NCBI RefSeq assembly: GCF_003287875.1
Contig: NZ_QMKK01000025.1
Location: forward strand, 131,501-195,500
Reading direction: 5' to 3'
Length of the DNA: 64,000 nucleotides
Source: Martinezella tropici
GTDB taxonomy: Bacteria > Pseudomonadota > Alphaproteobacteria > Rhizobiales > Rhizobiaceae
Shown here: in pieces, positions 20,326 to 31,594 of the stretch
How the letters are laid out: each line of letters begins with the position of its first letter
Numbering within the stretch: position 1 is the first letter of the stretch
Translations under genes and position numbers: made by a program
Notes under the pieces: generated by a model
Told to the model about the DNA's origin: nothing
What the model saw: the letters and a program-made list of their open reading frames with translations, nothing else
The model's database searches: none

Positions 20326-21071
20326 TCCCCTTCCGGCTCATGCCGGCCATCGGCATTTTCAGTCACGCCGAAATCGGTAAACAGAACGAGCGGCCGGCCG
20401 CGGGCATCGAGCCCCCAGAAGACCGGATAGAAACCGTCGCCCCAGCCGCTCCAGAAAATGGCGACGTTGCCGCGCTTACCGGATACCGGCCGATGCATGA
20501 CGTAGCTGTCGCTGTTGGCGCTCAGTTCGGACGCGAGAACATCATCATAATAATTGACGTCGGACGACGCCTTCTCCAGCTGGATCTGCTTTTCGCGTTC
20601 CTGGATCAGCGCATAGGTGTCGGCATCCATATAGCAGCCGAGACCGGCATCGACCGGATAGCCGAAGAATTCGTCATTCTTCAGCGAATTGATATCCTGG
20701 CCGGGGATTACCGCCAGTTCCCAGCGCACCGGCCTGCCCTCGGCAAAGCGCATGCTGGCTGCGGCGATGCGGCCGAAAGCCTGATAGAGAGTGACGGGAT
20801 AATCACCGGGGGAAACGGTGCGAGTGAGCGCCGGGCGATCAGGCCCGACGAGCGGATCGCTGGCGACGATGCGCCCGGAAGTCAGCTCGACCTTGCCGAT
20901 GCGCAGCATGCTGATCGAGCGGGCCGCAAGATCGGCGTCGCCAAGCGACGCCAGATCGAGATTGCTGCTGAACTTGGAAATGTCGATCTCGGCCGCCGTA
21001 GCCGACGATGGCACCCATGCGGCGACGGCACACATCAATCCGCGCAGCATCCGCATGGGCCATGTCGACAT
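20322..21071 (-). CDS. exported DUF4241 domain protein
   Basis: A 249-residue protein with a signal peptide (about 1-27, AAWVPSSATAAE). The mature domain looks like DUF4241: it has DSYVMHRPVSGKRGNVAIFWSGWGDGFYPVFWGLDARGRPLVLFTDFG, where the GDGFYPVFWG block followed by an LxTDF strand is typical. DUF4241 has no established function. The gene is 15 bp downstream of sucB and overlaps the next gene by 4 bp, so it is read from the TCA operon. The combination with an export signal is worth noting, since many DUF4241 proteins lack one. Confidence 0.75.
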   Translation of the reverse strand: MSTWPMRMLRGLMCAVAAWVPSSATAAEIDISKFSSNLDLASLGDADLAARSISMLRIGKVELTSGRIVASDPLVGPDRPALTRTVSPGDYPVTLYQAFGRIAAASMRFAEGRPVRWELAVIPGQDINSLKNDEFFGYPVDAGLGCYMDADTYALIQEREKQIQLEKASSDVNYYDDVLASELSANSDSYVMHRPVSGKRGNVAIFWSGWGDGFYPVFWGLDARGRPLVLFTDFGVTENADGRHEPEGE

Positions 21072-21086
21072 GATCCAACGCTCCCC

Positions 21087-22322
21087 TTAGAGATCGAGAA
21101 CGAGACGTTCCGGATCTTCCAGGCTTTCCTTGACGCGCACGAGGAAGGTAACCGCTTCCTTGCCGTCCACCATACGATGGTCGTAGGAGAGCGCCAGGTA
21201 CATCATCGGGCGAATAACGACCTGACCGCCGATGGCGACCGGACGCTCCTGGATCTTGTGCATGCCGAGAATGCCCGACTGCGGCGCATTCAGGATCGGC
21301 GAGGACATCAGCGAACCGTAGACGCCACCATTGGTGATGGTGAAGGTGCCGCCCTGCATGTCGGCCATCGACAGCGAGCCGTCGCGGGCAGCCTTCGCCA
21401 GACGGCCAAGCTCCTTCTCGACTTCAGCGATCGACATCTGGTCGGCATCGCGGATAACAGGAACGACGAGGCCCTTGTCGGTGCCGACAGCCATGCCGAT
21501 GTGGCAGTAGTTCTTGTAGATGATGTCGGTGCCGTCGATCTCGGCGTTGACAGCAGGCAGTTCCTTCAGCGCGTGCGTAACGGCCTTGGTGAAGAAGCCC
21601 ATGAAGCCGAGCTTCACGCCATGCTTCTTCTCGAAGACGTCCTTGTACTTGTTGCGCAGGTCCATGACAGCCTTCATGTCCACCTCATTATAGGTGGTGA
21701 GCATGGCGGCGGTGTTCTGTGCATCCTTGAGGCGGCGCGCAATCGTCTGGCGCAGGCGCGTCATCTTCACGCGCTCCTCGCGATTGACATCCTCGACGGC
21801 GGTTGGGGCACGGGCGGCAACGGGCGCAGCCGGTGCGGCGGCCGGCGCCGAAGCAGCCTTGGCGACAGCGGCGATGGCATCACCCTTCAGGACCTGGCCG
21901 CGCTTGCCGCTGCCTTCGACCTGATCGGCGGAAAGATTGTTTTCGGCGAGCAGCTTGGCTGCAGCCGGTGCCGGCGGCATGGAAGACGCCGGAGCGGAAA
22001 CGGCAGGCGCTGCAACCGGTGCAGCCGCGGCCGGTGCCGGAGCAGCCGGTGCGGCAGCCTGTGCCGGAGCGGCGGCAGCGCCGTTGCCGGCGGAGATCTG
22101 GCCGAGCAGCGCGCCGAGGCCTACGGTTTCGCCGGCCTGGGCAACGATTTCGGAAAGCGTGCCGGCGGAAGGTGCCGGAACTTCGATCGTGACCTTGTCG
22201 GTTTCAAGTTCGAGAAGCGGCTCATCAGCCTTGATGGCATCGCCGACCTTCTTGAACCAGGTACCGACGGTCGCTTCGCTGACGGATTCGCCGAGGGTAG
22301 GAACGCGGATTTCAGTGGCCAT
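21087..22322 (-). CDS. sucB: 2-oxoglutarate dehydrogenase E2, dihydrolipoyl succinyltransferase
   Basis: E2 transfers the succinyl group from E1-bound thiamine diphosphate to CoA. The 411-residue protein has one lipoyl domain with the modified lysine in [14 protein letters not shown] (Lys43), an Ala/Pro-rich linker (about 90-130), a peripheral-subunit-binding domain ([22 protein letters not shown]... around 120-155), and the catalytic domain ending in [17 protein letters not shown] with the active-site His and Asp. The gene is 245 bp after sucA, an unusually wide gap for this pair, and a strong hairpin lies in it. Confidence 0.98.
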   Translation of the reverse strand: MATEIRVPTLGESVSEATVGTWFKKVGDAIKADEPLLELETDKVTIEVPAPSAGTLSEIVAQAGETVGLGALLGQISAGNGAAAAPAQAAAPAAPAPAAAAPVAAPAVSAPASSMPPAPAAAKLLAENNLSADQVEGSGKRGQVLKGDAIAAVAKAASAPAAAPAAPVAARAPTAVEDVNREERVKMTRLRQTIARRLKDAQNTAAMLTTYNEVDMKAVMDLRNKYKDVFEKKHGVKLGFMGFFTKAVTHALKELPAVNAEIDGTDIIYKNYCHIGMAVGTDKGLVVPVIRDADQMSIAEVEKELGRLAKAARDGSLSMADMQGGTFTITNGGVYGSLMSSPILNAPQSGILGMHKIQERPVAIGGQVVIRPMMYLALSYDHRMVDGKEAVTFLVRVKESLEDPERLVLDL

Positions 22323-22522
22323 TGTTCAAATCCTGATTTTCGTCATTTTGAGTTAGATGGAATTCCGGCGACAGAGGACCGGCGGACGGGTGACACACCG
22401 CGACGCTGGCGCCCGGACAACATCAGCGGCCGACCGGGCTTTTGCTTGATCGTGGCGATAGGCTGCATGTTGCTGCATGACGGCCATCTTCTCCCCCGTC
22501 GCATCAAGCGGAAGGCTGGAGC

Positions 22523-22559
22523 GCGACGACGCGATTTTCAAACGAAAACGCGTCATCGC
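22523..22559. repeat. long imperfect hairpin between sucA and sucB
   Basis: GCGACGACGCGATTTTC (22523-22539) faces GAAAACGCGTCATCGC (22544-22559); the arms pair almost completely around a 4-base loop. It begins 9 bp after the sucA stop on the transcribed strand. There is no T-run beyond the stem, so it may be an mRNA-stability or processing element more than a terminator. Confidence 0.5.
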
Positions 22560-22567
22560 GCAACCCC

Positions 22568-25552
22568 TCACCCGCCGAGCGCGTCCTCGAGGAACGCCGC
22601 AAGCTGCGACAGATGCTTGGACATCAGGCCCGTCGCCGGAGAGGCGGCGGCCGGACGGCCGGTGTAGCGAACGCGCTGGTACTTGGCATCGATATGGGCA
22701 AGCACCCATTCCAGATAGGGATCGATGAAGGACCATGCGCCCATGTTCTTCGGCTCTTCCTGGCACCAGACCATTTCCGCATTGCGGAAGCGGCTGAGCT
22801 CGTTGATGAGCGCCTTGGCCGGGAACGGATAGAGCTGTTCGATGCGCAGCAGGTAGATATCGTCGATGCCGCGCTTCTCGCGCTCTTCCAGGAGATCGTA
22901 GTAGACCTTGCCCGAGCAGATGACGACGCGACGGATCTTGTTGTCCTTCTGCAGCTTGATCGGGCCATCCTTGATCACTTCCGCATCGTCCCACAGCAGG
23001 CGATGGAAGGAGCTTTCGCCCGCCATCTCCGTAAGCGTCGACACGGCGCGCTTGTGGCGCAGCAGCGACTTCGGCGTCATGAGGATCAGCGGCTTGCGGA
23101 AGTCGCGCTTTAGCTGACGGCGCAGGATGTGGAAGTAGTTCGCCGGCGTCGTGACGTTGGCGACCTGCATGTTGTCTTCTGCACAGAGCTGCAGGTAGCG
23201 TTCCAGACGGGCCGAAGAATGTTCCGGACCCTGGCCTTCATAGCCATGCGGCAGCAGGCAGACGAGACCGGACATGCGCAGCCACTTGCGTTCGCCCGAC
23301 GAGATGAACTGGTCGAAAACGACCTGTGCACCATTGGCGAAGTCGCCGAACTGGGCTTCCCAGAGGGTCAGCGCATTCGGACGGGCGAGCGAATAGCCGT
23401 ATTCGAAGCCGAGAACCGCTTCTTCCGAGAGCATCGAGTTGATGACTTCGTAGCGGGCCTGGGTCGGCGAAAGATTGGCGAGCGGAATGTAGCGCTCTTC
23501 CGTCTCCTGATCGTAGAGAACCGAATGACGCTGCGAGAAGGTGCCGCGTTCGCAATCCTGACCGGACAGGCGGATCTTGTGGCCTTCGACGACGAGCGAA
23601 CCGAATGCCAGGGCTTCCGCCATGGCCCAGTCGATGCCTTCGCCTGTCTGCACCATGTTGGCGCGGTTTTCCATGAAGCGCTGGATGGTGCGGTGGGCGT
23701 GGAAGCCAGCCGGGATTTCCGACAGCTTGCGGCCGATTTCCTTCAGCGACTTCATCGGCACGGCGGTCTTGCCGCGGCGCTGCTCGTCGGCATTGTCGGC
23801 CGTGTGCAGGCCGGACCACTCGCCGTCAAGCCAGTCGGCCTTGTTCGGCTTGTAGGACTGGCCGGCCTCGAACTCCTGCTCGAGGTGGGCGCGCCAATCG
23901 GCCTTCATCTTCTCGACTTCGCCTTCGGTCAGCACGCCTTCGCTGATCAGACGCTGCGAATAGATCTGCAGCACCGTCTTATGGGCGCGGATGACCTTGT
24001 ACATGTTCGGCTGCGTGAAGGACGGCTCATCGCCTTCATTATGGCCGTAACGGCGGTAGCAGAAGAGATCGACCACAACGGGCTTGTGGAACTTCATACG
24101 GAATTCGGTCGCGATCTTCGCGGCATAAACAACCGCTTCCGGATCGTCGCCGTTGACGTGGAAGATCGGCGCTTCGATCATCTTGGCGACGTCGGACGGA
24201 TAGGGCGACGAGCGCGAGAAGGCCGGATTGGTAGTGAAACCGATCTGGTTGTTGATGATGACATGCATCGTGCCAGCAACGCGGTGACCGCGCAGGCCGG
24301 AGAGGCCGAGGATTTCGGCAACAACGCCCTGGCCGGCGAAAGCCGCGTCACCATGGATCAGCAGCGGCACGACCTTGGCGCGTTCGGAGAGCGGGATGAT
24401 ATCGCCGTCCCACTGGGTGGCGCCCATGTCCTGCTTGGCGCGGGCCTTGCCCATGACCACCGGATTGACGATTTCCAGATGCGACGGGTTTGCCGTCAAC
24501 GAGACGTGCACCTTGGCGCCGTCGAAATCGCGGTCCGAGGAGGCACCGAGATGGTACTTCACGTCGCCCGAACCTTCGACTTCGTCAGGCGCGTAGGAGC
24601 CGCCCTTGAACTCGTGGAAGATGGCGCGGTGCGGCTTGCCCATAACCTGGGACAGCACGTTCAGGCGGCCGCGATGGGCCATGCCGAACACGGCTTCCCT
24701 GAGACCGAGCTGGCTGCCGCTCTTCAGGATCTGTTCGAGCGCCGGGATCAGCGATTCGCCGCCGTCGAGGCCGAAGCGCTTGGTGCCCTTGAACTTGACG
24801 TCGAGGAACTGCTCGTAGCCTTCGGCTTCGATGATCTTCTGGAGGATGGCCTTCTTGCGCTCGGGATTGAAAGCGATGCCCTTGTCCGGCCCTTCGATGC
24901 GCTCCTGAATCCAGGCCTTTTCCTCCGGGTTGGAGATGTGCATGAATTCGACGCCGAGGGTGGAGCAATAGGTGCGCTCAAGGATCTCGATCATCTCGCG
25001 AAGGGTCGCGAATTCGAGGCCGAGCACGTTGTCGATGAAGATCTTTCGGTCGAGGTCGGCCTCGGTGAAGCCGTAGGCTTCCGGCGACAGCTCCTTGTAG
25101 TCTTCAACGGGAGCGGCGATGCCGAGCGGGTCGAGCTTGGCGTGCAGATGGCCGCGCATGCGATAAGCGCGGATCATCATGATGGCGCGCACGGAATCGC
25201 GCGTCGCCTGCAGGACATCGGTTGCGCTCGCCGGCGCGCTGGCGGTTTCGGCCTTCGCCTTCAGCTTGGTTTCGATAACCTTCTCGACAACGCCCCAATC
25301 GCCGTCGAGCGCGGAAACGAGATCGCCCTTTGCCGGGATCGGCCAGTTCTTACGCTGCCAGGAGGCGCCCTTGGCCGCCCTCTTCACGTCGTCGGGGCTA
25401 TCCTCGAGCGCCTTGAAGAAAGACCGCCATTCGTCGGTCACCGACGAAGGATCGTCCTCGTAGCGCGCATAAAGCTGCTCGATATAGGCAGCGTTGGCGC
25501 CATCCAGGAACGAGGTGATCTGAAATTGCTCGTTGGCTTCTTGCCTTGCCAT
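22568..25552 (-). CDS. sucA: 2-oxoglutarate dehydrogenase E1 component
   Basis: E1 is the thiamine-diphosphate decarboxylase of the complex. With ATG 25552 (MARQEANEQFQITSFLDGANAAYIEQLYARYEDDP) the product has 994 residues, the usual size. It shows the E1 N-terminal leader, the HLGASSDRDF and GHRVAGTMHVIINNQIGFTT regions of the ThDP domain, CYRRYGHNEGDEPSFTQP, and the C-terminal transketolase-like domain with LPHGYEGQGPEHSSARLER. The in-frame extension to 25633 has no family character. It is 176 bp after sucD, a gap that could hold a promoter. Confidence 0.98.
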   Translation of the reverse strand: MARQEANEQFQITSFLDGANAAYIEQLYARYEDDPSSVTDEWRSFFKALEDSPDDVKRAAKGASWQRKNWPIPAKGDLVSALDGDWGVVEKVIETKLKAKAETASAPASATDVLQATRDSVRAIMMIRAYRMRGHLHAKLDPLGIAAPVEDYKELSPEAYGFTEADLDRKIFIDNVLGLEFATLREMIEILERTYCSTLGVEFMHISNPEEKAWIQERIEGPDKGIAFNPERKKAILQKIIEAEGYEQFLDVKFKGTKRFGLDGGESLIPALEQILKSGSQLGLREAVFGMAHRGRLNVLSQVMGKPHRAIFHEFKGGSYAPDEVEGSGDVKYHLGASSDRDFDGAKVHVSLTANPSHLEIVNPVVMGKARAKQDMGATQWDGDIIPLSERAKVVPLLIHGDAAFAGQGVVAEILGLSGLRGHRVAGTMHVIINNQIGFTTNPAFSRSSPYPSDVAKMIEAPIFHVNGDDPEAVVYAAKIATEFRMKFHKPVVVDLFCYRRYGHNEGDEPSFTQPNMYKVIRAHKTVLQIYSQRLISEGVLTEGEVEKMKADWRAHLEQEFEAGQSYKPNKADWLDGEWSGLHTADNADEQRRGKTAVPMKSLKEIGRKLSEIPAGFHAHRTIQRFMENRANMVQTGEGIDWAMAEALAFGSLVVEGHKIRLSGQDCERGTFSQRHSVLYDQETEERYIPLANLSPTQARYEVINSMLSEEAVLGFEYGYSLARPNALTLWEAQFGDFANGAQVVFDQFISSGERKWLRMSGLVCLLPHGYEGQGPEHSSARLERYLQLCAEDNMQVANVTTPANYFHILRRQLKRDFRKPLILMTPKSLLRHKRAVSTLTEMAGESSFHRLLWDDAEVIKDGPIKLQKDNKIRRVVICSGKVYYDLLEEREKRGIDDIYLLRIEQLYPFPAKALINELSRFRNAEMVWCQEEPKNMGAWSFIDPYLEWVLAHIDAKYQRVRYTGRPAAASPATGLMSKHLSQLAAFLEDALGG

Positions 25553-25728
25553 GGTGAATCTGCGGGCGCTCTCGCCCGTCTCCCAACTTGTTTGCATTGC
25601 CGGTTTTCGGGGTTCCCGGCGACCGTATTTCATCTGAGGCCATCAAGGCCGTCGGTATGCACTTGCGAATGTCTAAACCGGACGGGACAAGGCGTCTGCC
25701 GCCCCGTCCGGCCTTGCTATAGGTAGGC

Positions 25729-26631
25729 TCAGCCCTTCAGGACTTCCACCAGCGTCTTGCCGAGACGCGCCGGCGACGGCGACACGCGGATGCCTGCCGA
25801 TTCCATCGCCGCGATCTTGTCTTCCGCGCCGCCCTTGCCGCCGGAGATGACAGCGCCGGCATGGCCCATCGTGCGGCCGGGAGGTGCCGTGCGGCCGGCG
25901 ATGAAGCCGACCATCGGCTTCTTGCGGCCCTTCTTGGCTTCGTCCTTGAGGAACTGTGCGGCGTCTTCTTCCGCCGAGCCGCCGATTTCGCCGATCATGA
26001 TGATCGACTTGGTTTCGTCGTCGGCAAGGAACATTTCCAGGACGTCGATGAATTCGGTGCCCTTGACGGGGTCGCCGCCGATGCCGACAGCCGTTGTCTG
26101 GCCAAGGCCTTCATTGGTGGTCTGGAACACGGCTTCATAGGTCAGCGTGCCGGAACGCGAGAGAACGCCGACGGAGCCCTTCTTGAAGATGGAGCCCGGC
26201 ATGATGCCGATCTTGCACTCGTTCGGGGTCAGGACGCCCGGGCAGTTCGGTCCGATCAGGCGCGACTTCGACTTGATCAGGCGATCCTTGACCTTGACCA
26301 TGTCGGCGACCGGAATGCCTTCCGTGATGCAGACGATGAGCGGGATCTCGGCGTCGATCGCTTCGAGGATCGCAGCTGCGGCGCCCGCCGGCGGAACGTA
26401 GATGACCGAGGCGTTGGCGCCGGTAGCGTCCTTGCCTTCGGCGACGGACTTGAAGATCGGCAGCTTTTCGCCGTCCTTGCCGGTCCAGGTTTCACCGCCC
26501 TTGGAAGGATGGATACCGCCGACCATCTTCGTGCCGTGATAGGCAAGCGCCTGTTCGGTGTGGAAGGTACCGGTCTTGCCGGTCAGGCCCTGAACCAGAA
26601 CCTTGGTGTCTTTGTTGATGAGAATAGACAT
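25729..26631 (-). CDS. sucD: succinyl-CoA synthetase subunit alpha
   Basis: The alpha subunit binds CoA and carries the phosphorylated histidine in the conversion of succinyl-CoA to succinate with ATP or GTP formation. The 300-residue product has the CoA-binding N-terminal Rossmann domain ([19 protein letters not shown]), the IGPNCPGVL segment, and the active-site histidine in [15 protein letters not shown] (His257). It is complete. Unlike in most bacteria it does not directly follow sucC: a DUF1579-type gene lies between, with gaps of 5 and 12 bp. Confidence 0.98.
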   Translation of the reverse strand: MSILINKDTKVLVQGLTGKTGTFHTEQALAYHGTKMVGGIHPSKGGETWTGKDGEKLPIFKSVAEGKDATGANASVIYVPPAGAAAAILEAIDAEIPLIVCITEGIPVADMVKVKDRLIKSKSRLIGPNCPGVLTPNECKIGIMPGSIFKKGSVGVLSRSGTLTYEAVFQTTNEGLGQTTAVGIGGDPVKGTEFIDVLEMFLADDETKSIIMIGEIGGSAEEDAAQFLKDEAKKGRKKPMVGFIAGRTAPPGRTMGHAGAVISGGKGGAEDKIAAMESAGIRVSPSPARLGKTLVEVLKG

Positions 26632-26643
26632 GCGAGGCCTTTG

Positions 26644-27135
26644 TTACGAGAGGTTGGAAGACGCGGAGGCAACGCGACGGTACAAGCCGCTGACGACCTC
26701 CTGCCATGTATCGCTGCCGGCGGGCGAGAACGTGACGCCCATGCGGTAGCAGTCTTCATTTTCGAACTGAAAGAGAGTGCGTTGTTGACCGCGCGGCGAG
26801 ACCTTGGTCAGCACAAGCTTGTCGTCGATCCATTCGCCGGAAGCCGGCGCGGCAGGCGTAAAGCCCACCGTATCGAACTGATAGAGCTTGTAGGCCTGAT
26901 CCGCAGCGTCGAAGCCGAGAATGTTCCGGGCTTCGAACGATGTGGCGCCGTCCCGCTTCTGGACATAGCGCTGTTCGACGAAAAATCCGCCGAACAGACA
27001 CTCGGCCGTGAGCTGCGCGGTTGCCGTGCCTTCCTTCGTCCAGGCCGAAGCCGCGACACGCTCCTCCCCTTCCCAGGTGCCGGCAAAGGCACCGAGGCGA
27101 AGATGAGCAGCCGTTGGAGCGAAGGAAGCAGCCAT
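26644..27135 (-). CDS. DUF1579-like protein between sucC and sucD
   Basis: A 163-residue cytoplasmic protein with no signal peptide or membrane segment. It begins LRLGAFAGTWEGEERVAAS and alternates short strands (LFGGFFVEQRYVQKRDG, ARNILGFDAADQAYKLYQFDTVG, ASGEWIDDKLVLTK), the pattern of DUF1579 and lipocalin-like beta-barrels; the match is by general appearance. It lies between the two succinyl-CoA synthetase genes with 5 and 12 bp gaps, so it must be translated from the same mRNA. A barrel of this kind might bind a small hydrophobic ligand; that is inference. Confidence 0.75.
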   Translation of the reverse strand: MAASFAPTAAHLRLGAFAGTWEGEERVAASAWTKEGTATAQLTAECLFGGFFVEQRYVQKRDGATSFEARNILGFDAADQAYKLYQFDTVGFTPAAPASGEWIDDKLVLTKVSPRGQQRTLFQFENEDCYRMGVTFSPAGSDTWQEVVSGLYRRVASASSNLS

Positions 27136-27140
27136 CCCGA

Positions 27141-28334
<1,194 letters not shown>

Positions 28335-28361
28335 GGGTCTATCCCTGTTGGAAGGCGGAAA

Positions 28362-29426
<1,065 letters not shown>

Positions 29427-29463
29427 TTATTTTGAGATCAGGAATTTCAATCGGTTAGATCGA

Positions 29464-29491
29464 AAATGTCTTACGTAAACGTAAGACATTT
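29464..29491. promoter_or_regulatory. perfect 12-bp inverted repeat between zapE and mdh
   Basis: AAATGTCTTACG (29464-29475), a 4-base TAAA spacer, and CGTAAGACATTT (29480-29491) form a perfect dyad. It starts 14 bp after the zapE stop and about 140 bp upstream of the mdh start. The stem is AT-rich and lacks a following T-run, so an operator in the mdh promoter region is as likely as a terminator for zapE. Confidence 0.6.
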
Positions 29492-29504
29492 CGTCACCAA
29501 ATTG

Positions 29505-30668
29505 TTACTCGGCGGCACGTCTGGCCGGAGTCTGAGCCAGATATTCGGCGCTGCGCATCTCGAATAGCCGCGACGCTGTGCGGTCGAATTCGAAGCCTTC
29601 CGTCCCCCGCCGCTCCTCAAGCAAATCTTCCGGCATGGCAGCCGCGGAGACGTAAAGGCGGATATTATGATCGTAGAGCGTATCGATCAAAATGATGAAA
29701 CGCTTCGTTTGGTTCCGCTTGTCCGGGCCAAGCTTCGGCACGTGATCGAGAAAGATCGTATCGAAACGCTCGGCGATGGCGAGGAAATCGGCAGGCCCGA
29801 GCGGCGCGTCGCAGAGATCGGCGAAGGAGAAGCGTGCCATGCGATCGACGGAAAGCGGCACATGGATGGAGCGCCCCTTCATGGGGATTTCCATCGGCTG
29901 CGCCTTGCGCCCGTGCAATGCCTGCATCCAGGAGGCGTCCATCGCCATGTCGGCGCGTTGGTCAAGCGGAGTGAGATAGACAGGCTGGCTGTTCAGCTTT
30001 TCCATGCGGTAATCGGTCGGCGAATCCAGCGTCACCACATTGACATGCTTCTTCAACAGATCGATGAAGGGGAGGAAGAGGCCACGATTGAGCCCGTCGC
30101 GATAGAGATTGTCCGGCTCGACATTCGACGTCGCGATCAGCACGCAGCCGAGCGAGAACAGCTCGGAAAACAGCCGTGAGAGGATCATCGCATCGGCAAT
30201 GTCGGTGACGGTGAATTCATCGAAGCACAGCAGTTCGGCTTCGGCGTAGAGATCGGCTGCAACAGGCGGTATGGGATCGGACTGCTTAGTCTCGCCATTC
30301 TTGAATTTCAGCCGCTGCGCCGCAATGCGATTGTGCACATCGGCCATGAACTCGAAGAAATGCGCCCGGCGCTTCTTCTGGCAGGGCGCCATCGAGAAGA
30401 ACATGTCCATCAACATGGTCTTGCCGCGTCCGACGCTGCCGTGAATATAAAGGCCTTTGATCGTCTCGGCGGACTTCTTGCGCGCGGCAAACATCCAGCC
30501 GAGCGCGCTGGATTTGGCAGCCGGCCGCTTCCGCTTGAGATCGGCAAGCACCCGGTCCAACATTTTCGCCACATCCATCTGCGCCGAATCCACCTGAAGG
30601 GATCCGGACGCCGTCAGCGCCTTTAGCTGTTCGCAGACGCTGAGCGAGTAATCTGGCATGGGCTGCAT
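29505..30668 (-). CDS. zapE: cell division protein ZapE (AFG1-like ATPase)
   Basis: A 387-residue P-loop ATPase of the AFG1/ZapE family, which in E. coli associates with the Z-ring. Walker A is GSVGRGKT at about 77-84, Walker B is in LLCFDEFTVTDIADAMIL, and LIATSNVEPDNLYRDGLNRGLFLPFI is the conserved sensor region. Start: ATG 30668 (MQPMPDYSLSV) or 30659 (MPDYS) are both credible; ATG 30701 adds 11 residues. It ends 14 bp before the AT-rich palindrome upstream of mdh. Confidence 0.93.
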   Translation of the reverse strand: MQPMPDYSLSVCEQLKALTASGSLQVDSAQMDVAKMLDRVLADLKRKRPAAKSSALGWMFAARKKSAETIKGLYIHGSVGRGKTMLMDMFFSMAPCQKKRRAHFFEFMADVHNRIAAQRLKFKNGETKQSDPIPPVAADLYAEAELLCFDEFTVTDIADAMILSRLFSELFSLGCVLIATSNVEPDNLYRDGLNRGLFLPFIDLLKKHVNVVTLDSPTDYRMEKLNSQPVYLTPLDQRADMAMDASWMQALHGRKAQPMEIPMKGRSIHVPLSVDRMARFSFADLCDAPLGPADFLAIAERFDTIFLDHVPKLGPDKRNQTKRFIILIDTLYDHNIRLYVSAAAMPEDLLEERRGTEGFEFDRTASRLFEMRSAEYLAQTPARRAAE

Positions 30669-30729
30669 GGGGAAATATCCGCCTGTGCAAATGGGGTGCA
30701 TCCAAGGGACGCCGCCCCTTCAAATAAGC

Positions 30730-31260
30730 TTATCGGCTGAGGCTGAGCGGCTGGCCGGAGGCGGTCGAGCCGTCAAAGCGGGAATCTGCTGTCTTGTAGA
30801 CCGTGCCGATCGTCGAGCCGTCACGATTTTTCAGGAGAACCTGCTTGCCGGAAACTTCCCACGAACCCATCGAGGTCAGTTCGCCGGCGCAACCGCGCGT
30901 ACCGCCGCGCGAGCCGCCGCCGAGATTCGTCAGCGTCAGGAACATGTCGCAGCTCGATCCGCCATTGCTGACCTTCCAGCTGCCGACCATCGATTCCTTC
31001 GTAACATCCATGGCGGAAGCCGCCATCGCCTGCTGCTGCGCGGGATTGGCCCCATTCGGCGCGCTCGCCGGAGCAGCCGGGAATTGCGAGCCGTTACCGG
31101 CGCCCGGGGGCGGAAGCTGGCTGGACTGGACGGAAGGAACAGGCTGAGCCTGCAGTGGTGCCGGAGACGAATAACTGTCGTTATTGTATGCCGTGCGCTG
31201 GCAACCGGCAAGCGACAGGCCAATCGCCGCAGCCGTCACTGCATATCTAAACTGCATCAT
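30730..31260 (-). CDS. Inh-type protease-inhibitor domain lipoprotein
   Basis: A 176-residue protein with a lipoprotein signal (hydrophobic stretch, lipobox LAGC with Cys20 from ATG 31260), a Pro/Ala/Gln-rich linker, and a C-terminal AprI/Inh-like beta-barrel starting [21 protein letters not shown] and ending [15 protein letters not shown]. Family members inhibit serralysin-type metalloproteases in the periplasm; several rhizobial homologues are known as outer-membrane lipoprotein Omp10-like. The paired cysteines ([15 protein letters not shown]) fit the conserved disulfide. AGGAG lies 4-7 bases before the tandem ATGs 31260 and 31257. Confidence 0.85.
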   Translation of the reverse strand: MMQFRYAVTAAAIGLSLAGCQRTAYNNDSYSSPAPLQAQPVPSVQSSQLPPPGAGNGSQFPAAPASAPNGANPAQQQAMAASAMDVTKESMVGSWKVSNGGSSCDMFLTLTNLGGGSRGGTRGCAGELTSMGSWEVSGKQVLLKNRDGSTIGTVYKTADSRFDGSTASGQPLSLSR

Positions 31261-31574
31261 CACACTCCTAGTTGATTGTCCACCGCTGACATCTGCGAAG
31301 TCATGTTTAATGATGTCCGAATTATCGTATTTCACTTTGGTTAATCAAGTCGATACCGCTACAAATTGCCGTAGGCGATAGCTGGACAAGAATCGGGTGG
31401 TTTCAAGGCTAATCTCTGCCAGCCTCGCCCAAAATGGATGCAGGTGGCAAATTTCGCCGTCCTGACCGATCTCATCCGAGACGGATGATATCTCATCTCG
31501 TCTGGCGGCCACTCGGGCGCTTCGGCAAATCTGCCGAAGCATTATCTCCTCGTTCGCGGTCAAATGGCCGGAAA

Positions 31575-31594
31575 CGGCGGGCTTAAACCCGCCG
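31575..31594 (-). terminator. stem-loop spanning the sdhB stop codon
   Basis: CGGCGGG (31575-31581) and CCCGCCG (31588-31594) pair around a 6-base loop that contains part of the sdhB stop. The sequence following on the minus strand is GTTTCC, a short T-run, so termination or 3'-end protection of the sdh mRNA is plausible. The 240 bp from here to the Inh-type gene start hold no gene that I can support. Confidence 0.4.

Noticed and set aside
20148-25726. Very long plus-strand frames (over 800 codons) opposite sucB and sucA
   Set aside because: Same codon-bias shadow effect; the minus-strand genes are unmistakable.
31345-31563. 72-codon minus-strand frame between sdhB and the Inh-type gene
   Set aside because: No ribosome-binding site or family resemblance; more likely chance.
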